From contig NC_052477.1 of the NCBI RefSeq assembly GCF_009730915.1, positions 1,178,001-1,242,000 of the forward strand: 64,000 nt of DNA. Reading direction: 5' to 3'. Both the position numbers and the translations under genes were made by a program. Every line of letters begins with the position of its first letter. Position 1 is the first letter of the stretch. This DNA is from Dioscorea cayenensis subsp. rotundata. Lineage: Eukaryota > Streptophyta > Magnoliopsida > Dioscoreales > Dioscoreaceae. Positions 59,520 to 64,000 of the stretch are shown piece after piece. The notes below the pieces were generated by a model that saw only the letters and a program-made list of their open reading frames with translations, was not told where the DNA came from and searched no databases.

Positions 59520-59960
59520 ATCTACGATCTGGGTGGGTTGTGAATCAACATTATCTAGGGATATAAGGACTTATGTGCATAAGTTGTGTATACTTACACA
59601 ACTAATGTTTATAATTGTGTATATCTTATTATATTTAAGTTTTGAATGGACCTAATTATTGTGATCTAATTCAAATTTGAATAGGGTTCAAATTATCTAA
59701 TTTTAAATGTATTGATTTACACATTAATAATATGTTGTGTAGAATTCCTAGGGGCAAAATGCCAAAATCGTTAAGTCTATGATGGGTAGACTTGTAATTA
59801 ACTCCATAAATATTTTTTATAAATAAGGTGTGGTCCCTGACTGAACACTCAACGATTTGAGATTAAAAATTAGGGTTTCTATATTAGGTTCCCATTTCCT
59901 CTCTCTCTCTCTGCATGTGATCAATTAAAATAACCACAAGGCCCAATCATCATCATCAAT
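59520..59960 (+). repeat. Possible LTR remnant
   Basis: The stretch has an LTR-like order: a degenerate upstream part, a taaataagg TATA-like box at about 59820, then cactcaacgatttgagatt, ttagggtttc and a (CT)n-rich leader at about 59896-59911. No matching partner or target duplication was found. Confidence 0.3.
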
Positions 59961-60171
59961 GAATTTAAGAGAAGGTACGCTTCCGCCACTTTCTTTATTC
60001 CTAAGCAATCTTCAAACAAGAAGATACATGGTTTTTACAGTATTTATACCCATTAGATCCATCACGATCAACTATCTACCAACAATGTAAAAAAAAAGAT
60101 AAATAGTAGTAATAACATTAATATATTGCATCATATATATATATATATGTCAAGATCATCTACGGAGTTTG

Positions 60172-60202
<31 letters not shown>

Positions 60203-60203
60203 A

Positions 60204-60787
60204 CATGGGTGGAGGGAGAGGGGGGCCGCCCCCTGTGGCCGTCGATCCCCCTCCCCTTTTCATGCTCTCTCTTAATTTTTTAAAAATATCTCTATCTTGT
60301 TTTAGGTTTTTTTTATTTTTAAAAAATCAATTTTTTATGAATTAGATATCTCTCTTTTTATATTTTTATTTCTCTGTTTTTATTTTTTTCTTTCTTTTTT
60401 TGGTTTTTATTTTTTTAAATTTTTAAAAATATCTCTATCTCTTTAAGATTTTTTTATTTTTATTTAAAAATTAAATTTTTAACAAATTAATACTGATAAT
60501 TTAAAACATAATATTCTTTTAAATATTTACAAAAATTATTATTTATTCAAATGATATTTGAGTATATTTAAAAAAATCTATGTTTTAGTTTTTTATTTTT
60601 ATAAATTTAAGTTATATAATATATAAAACTATATTTTTAGTAGAATTTTTGTAAAAAATTATTATTTAACATCTGATTTTTATAAACTAAATTATAAATT
60701 AATATATAAATAAAATTAAAAAAATAAAAATTTTATTAGTTGAATGTTTTTTTTTAATTCACCCCTTGTCCTCTGCCTCAGCCACTG
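60204..60787. mobile_element. Degenerate terminal-inverted-repeat element
   Basis: The left end reads catgggtggagggagagggg and the reversed right end cagtggctgaggcagaggac, an imperfect inverted pair of the cagtggcgga type seen at the ends of plant DNA transposons. The interior is almost pure A/T with no coding. Target duplication not resolvable. Confidence 0.4.
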
Positions 60788-60789
60788 TA

Positions 60790-61399
60790 TATGCATATGG
60801 AAAATGAGATGCGGTGAGGTCTTTTCGCTTGACTTGAGAGGGTTCCATGAAGATGGTAGCATTAAAAATAATTAACGTTTAAAAATTATATTTTTCCTAT
60901 TATTTACTTTAGAAATTATTGTTCACAACATTGTCATATGTATTTATTGGGTCATTATTTATTAATACTCCAATATGATCACGTAGGACAGGATAATATT
61001 AAAGAAAAAGAATGATTAATTCCTGCCACTTTAAATTATTTCAAATTTAATGCAAGTTTATGTACTTTAAAAATAATATATATATGTGTGTGTGGAGTTT
61101 TTTGCAATTGCTAATGACTCAGGGGCTAGTTAAGCATAAACTAATTAACTTTTTTTAGTTAAAATAGGGAGTTAATTTTCAAATATATCCCTGTAAATTT
61201 TAATATCTGTGAAGACTATAAGAGAAATAATTCTCAAGAATTCAGGGGGTTTTCTGATTTTGTGAAAACCTTGAAATTTATATCCGTTTGAATTAGGGTT
61301 TCTCTGATTCGCATTTTGAACCGCAAAGCAACTCTAGGGTTTCAGATCGGCTTTCTAGGGTTTGTTCGATTCTTGTCGAGCTTGTGGTCGATCGCCACG
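60790..61399. other. Presumed promoter and leader of the importin-alpha gene
   Basis: AT-rich to about 61290, then a less AT-rich leader (gaattagggtttctctgattc) just before the start codon. No obvious TATA box was recognised, as is common for housekeeping genes. Confidence 0.45.
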
Positions 61400-63242
61400 A
61401 TGTCGCTCAGGCCGAGCGAGAGGGCGGAGGTTCGTAGGAACAAGTACAAGGTGGCGGTGGATGCCGAGGAAGGGCGGAGGCGGCGGGAGGACAACATGGT
61501 CGAGATCCGGAAGAGCCGCCGGGAGGAGAGTCTTCAGAAGAAGCGTCGTGAGGGTATGCAGGCCCAGCAGTTCACTGCTTCCATCCATGCCCTCGGCCAT
61601 CGAGAAGAAGGTTGGCTTCTGGTTGACCTAGGGTTTGAGTCTTTGGGGCATCGATCATGGCAAGGGTTTTTGTTGTGGAACTCATGGTTTGCGTGTTTTG
61701 GGATCGCAGTTGGAGAGCTTGCCGGCGATGGTGGCTGGGGTTTACTCCGATGATAGCACTATGCAGCTTGAGGCGACCACTCAGTTCCGGAAATTACTTT
61801 CAATTGGTTGGAATTCTTTGAAAAAATTCTGCTTTTTGTTTCTAATATCATTATGATCTTTTGATCTTTGATCTGTTTCATTGCTGTTATAAACCATCTC
61901 TGGTGTTATTTGCATTAGAACGAAGCCCTCCAATCGAAGAGGTTATTCAATCTGGTGTAGTGCCGAAGTTTGTTGAGTTTCTTATGCGGGAGGACTATCC
62001 CCAGCTTCAGGTCTGGATATTGTTGTCTTTGGTTGGTGTTGTATTCTTGTACCTTTTGTTGATGATTTGGGTGTAACTTTGCAGTTTGAAGCAGCTTGGG
62101 CATTGACCAACATTGCCTCTGGTACATCTGATAACACTAAAGTGGTGATAGACCATGGGGCTGTTCCAATATTTGTGAAGCTTCTTGGTTCCCCCAGTGA
62201 TGATGTGCGGGAGCAGGTATATCGATTTTTTTTTTTTTATTTTGATTAAACTTAACGCGGTTACTAGTCTTTCTGAACTTTTGTCAGTGTAAACTGAAAT
62301 GTTATTACATGGTAGTTATTGTGCCATTCAGAATGATGCCTAGGAGATTGCAATTGAGTTGGTCAAAATATTGATTCCTTCTCTTATTTGATTATACTTT
62401 TCCGGGTGCAAACATGAACATTGACATTGAGTTGGTCAAAATATTGATTTTTTTTCTTATTTGATTATTATTTTCCAGGTGCATAGATGAACTATATAGC
62501 AACTGTTGGTTGTTATTTGTTGTCAAATTCTGTTCTTCTCCATGATTTCTTACCTAGTTTTTGCCTTCATTTTCTTAAATGTAGGCTGTGTGGGCTCTCG
62601 GCAATGTTGCCGGTGATTCACCAAGGTGCCGGGATCTTGTCCTAAACCATGGTGCTTTGATGCCATTGCTGGCTCAGCTGAATGAGCATGCTAAGCTATC
62701 TATGTTGCGGAATGCCACCTGGACTTTGTCAAACTTTTGCAGGGGAAAACCACAACCAAACTTTGAACTGGTTTGCCTTCTGGCTTAATCTCTTTTATTG
62801 AACCTTGTTGCCTCAGTGTGTGATTGGTTTATTTGCTTCACACTTGTGTATTTTTTGTGTATTTTTTTCCCTGTAATCAGACAAAACCTGCACTTCCTGC
62901 ACTTGAGCGCCTCATCCATTCAAATGATGAGGAGGTTCTTACTGATGCATGCTGGGCTCTTTCGTATCTCTCTGATGGTACAAATGACAAAATTCAAGCT
63001 GTCATTGAAGCTGGTGTCTGCCCAAGACTTGTTGAGCTTCTTCTGTATGTTTTAGGCACCTTAATCAGTTTTGCTCGTGTGCTACTTCTTTGATTCTTCT
63101 TTTCTCCATTGTGTCCAAATGTTCTAATTCCCCTGCTATTCTCTTGTTGTGTGGGTTCTTTAGCCATCCATCACCATCAGTTCTGATTCCTGCTCTCCGT
63201 ACTGTTGGAAATATTGTCACTGGGGATGATGTACAAACTCAG
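61400..63242 (+). CDS. Importin subunit alpha, exons 1-7 (gene continues beyond window)
   Basis: Nuclear import adaptor that binds NLS cargo through Armadillo repeats and importin-beta through its IBB domain. Exon 1 (61400-61610) starts [20 protein letters not shown] and encodes the IBB with clusters of Arg and Lys. Exons 2-7 are 61710-61806, 61919-62010, 62085-62216, 62585-62770, 62881-63044 and 63164-63242, all with GT-AG borders and agreeing phases. They encode [109 protein letters not shown] and [20 protein letters not shown]. These are ARM repeats 1-5, with the Trp-Asn NLS pairs visible. One break: exon 1 must end in the AIEKK frame, but its last codons read GHREE; one extra base around the ggcc at 61596 would explain it. 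The next exon is not found by 64000. Confidence 0.9.
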
Positions 63243-64000
63243 GTATATTCTCTTCTAAGTGGCTTTTGTGTTCTACATACATTTTTGGCATTTTTAGCCA
63301 TTATCTTCACCTTATGATCTGGACATGACTGATACATCAAGTGTTGATTAGATCTTGGATAGCTCTTTTGTTACATGAATTGTTTGCTTCTGTGAACAAT
63401 TGTGTTAATGTGACATCTGATCTATGAATAAATCAAACATGATGAATGAGCATTATATGTTAAATGATTAATGTTACAATCATTGTGTTTTCTTCAGATT
63501 CTGCAAGATACCTACATAATGTGTCTGGTTGGTCACAGATACTAAAATTCTTCTGATCATTCAGAATTGAATATGCTGCATAACGCCTCCTGTTTCCATT
63601 ATCCTTGAAAGATGATGGAGATGGGCATCCGACTACTGTTCTTAATTGGGAGTAACAAATAATGGAGCTAAACTTAAATATGCCTAGAGAAATCTCATCT
63701 TGTCCTGCAATTAAATTATTGTTTTAATTAAGCCATATGGAAGACGTTACTATGATGGCAACATATTGATTGAGGGTTCTTTCAACTTGGTTGGAGACAA
63801 CTTAAATGGCTTTATTCTATATACAACTGATCTCAATGATGAATTGACAATTACAAATAAATCTATTGGAATAGAAGAAATTTTGTAAAAAAGGTTCCTC
63901 AATGGTCATATAAATTGATTAATGGTTGGGGAAGGAGTGGACTCTAGGGGTAGTACTCATTGAGTAATCAATTAAGTAATCAAATTGTATTGATTATTAA
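63243..64000. other. Intron of importin-alpha to the window end
   Basis: After the gtatat donor at 63243 no further ARM-repeat coding (expected to start CVIDH) is seen in 757 bases, so the intron is longer than this or the gene is interrupted. Nothing else recognisable. Confidence 0.6.

Noticed and set aside
61400-61810. Importin-alpha as a pseudogene because of the exon 1 frame
   Set aside because: All later exons are open and in phase with canonical splice sites; a single base error is the simpler explanation. Kept as a finding.
1-64000. tRNA, rRNA, CRISPR, operon and bacterial-type signals
   Set aside because: No cloverleaf, rRNA block or spacer array was seen, and intron-split genes show this is plant nuclear DNA. 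Direct repeats here are microsatellites or tandem duplications.

Overview
The window is nuclear DNA of a flowering plant, most likely a monocot. It is AT-rich, its genes are intron-split, and it carries plant L1-type LINEs, a CACTA transposon, Mutator-like and Stowaway-like elements and many (AT)n tracts. The monocot reading is inference: the PR-10 genes resemble the Asparagus AoPR1 type as I remember it, and the importin-alpha resembles the rice form. A yam-like (Dioscorea) genome would fit but is not proven. A run of exactly 1000 N (7495-8494) is an assembly gap.

Host genes. (i) Eight PR-10/Bet v 1 loci: #1 615-1716 (-), #2 3156-3721 (-), #3 5552-gap (-), #4 22297-22888 (+), #5 32368-32632 (+, relic), #6 35077-35653 (+), #7 48194-48726 (-), #8 49353-49916 (+). 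Only #4 and #6 read cleanly as two exons and 156 residues. #2 and #8 are one base from intact; #1, #5 and #7 are decayed; #3 runs into the gap. (ii) Two tandem type I pectinesterase genes with inhibitor pro-domains, 37936-39721 (frameshifted near the C-terminus) and 50262-52035 (intact, 566 residues). (iii) A decayed DnaJ-like gene, 54528-55267. (iv) The first seven exons of an importin-alpha gene, 61400-63242, which continues beyond the window.

Mobile DNA. LINE 1 (8495-11059 and 20321-21203) is split by a 9261-bp CACTA element (11060-20320) with a TGA target duplication and matching termini. The CACTA carries in-frame exon blocks of two unrelated host genes, a SCAMP membrane protein and CTP synthase, in one orientation, plus unidentified exon-like pieces and what looks like the 3' end of its own gene. 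LINE 2 is at 23586-28712, LINE 3 (reverse) at 41072-47700, and a different LINE type with an RNase H region at 55345-57100. At least five short LINE 3' tails end in the same TTTATCCAC-like hook; two have 16-bp target duplications. There are also a solo LTR inside PR-10 #1, a Mutator-like relic with an Ulp1-like protease fragment, a Stowaway MITE and a Mutator-type MITE.

Together this is a birth-and-death gene neighbourhood (defence-type PR-10, cell-wall PMEs) broken up by nested transposons. The strongest candidate for something undescribed is the multi-gene-capturing CACTA. The most important caveat is that several otherwise intact genes differ from a readable frame by a single base, often in a short homopolymer run, which may reflect assembly error rather than biology.
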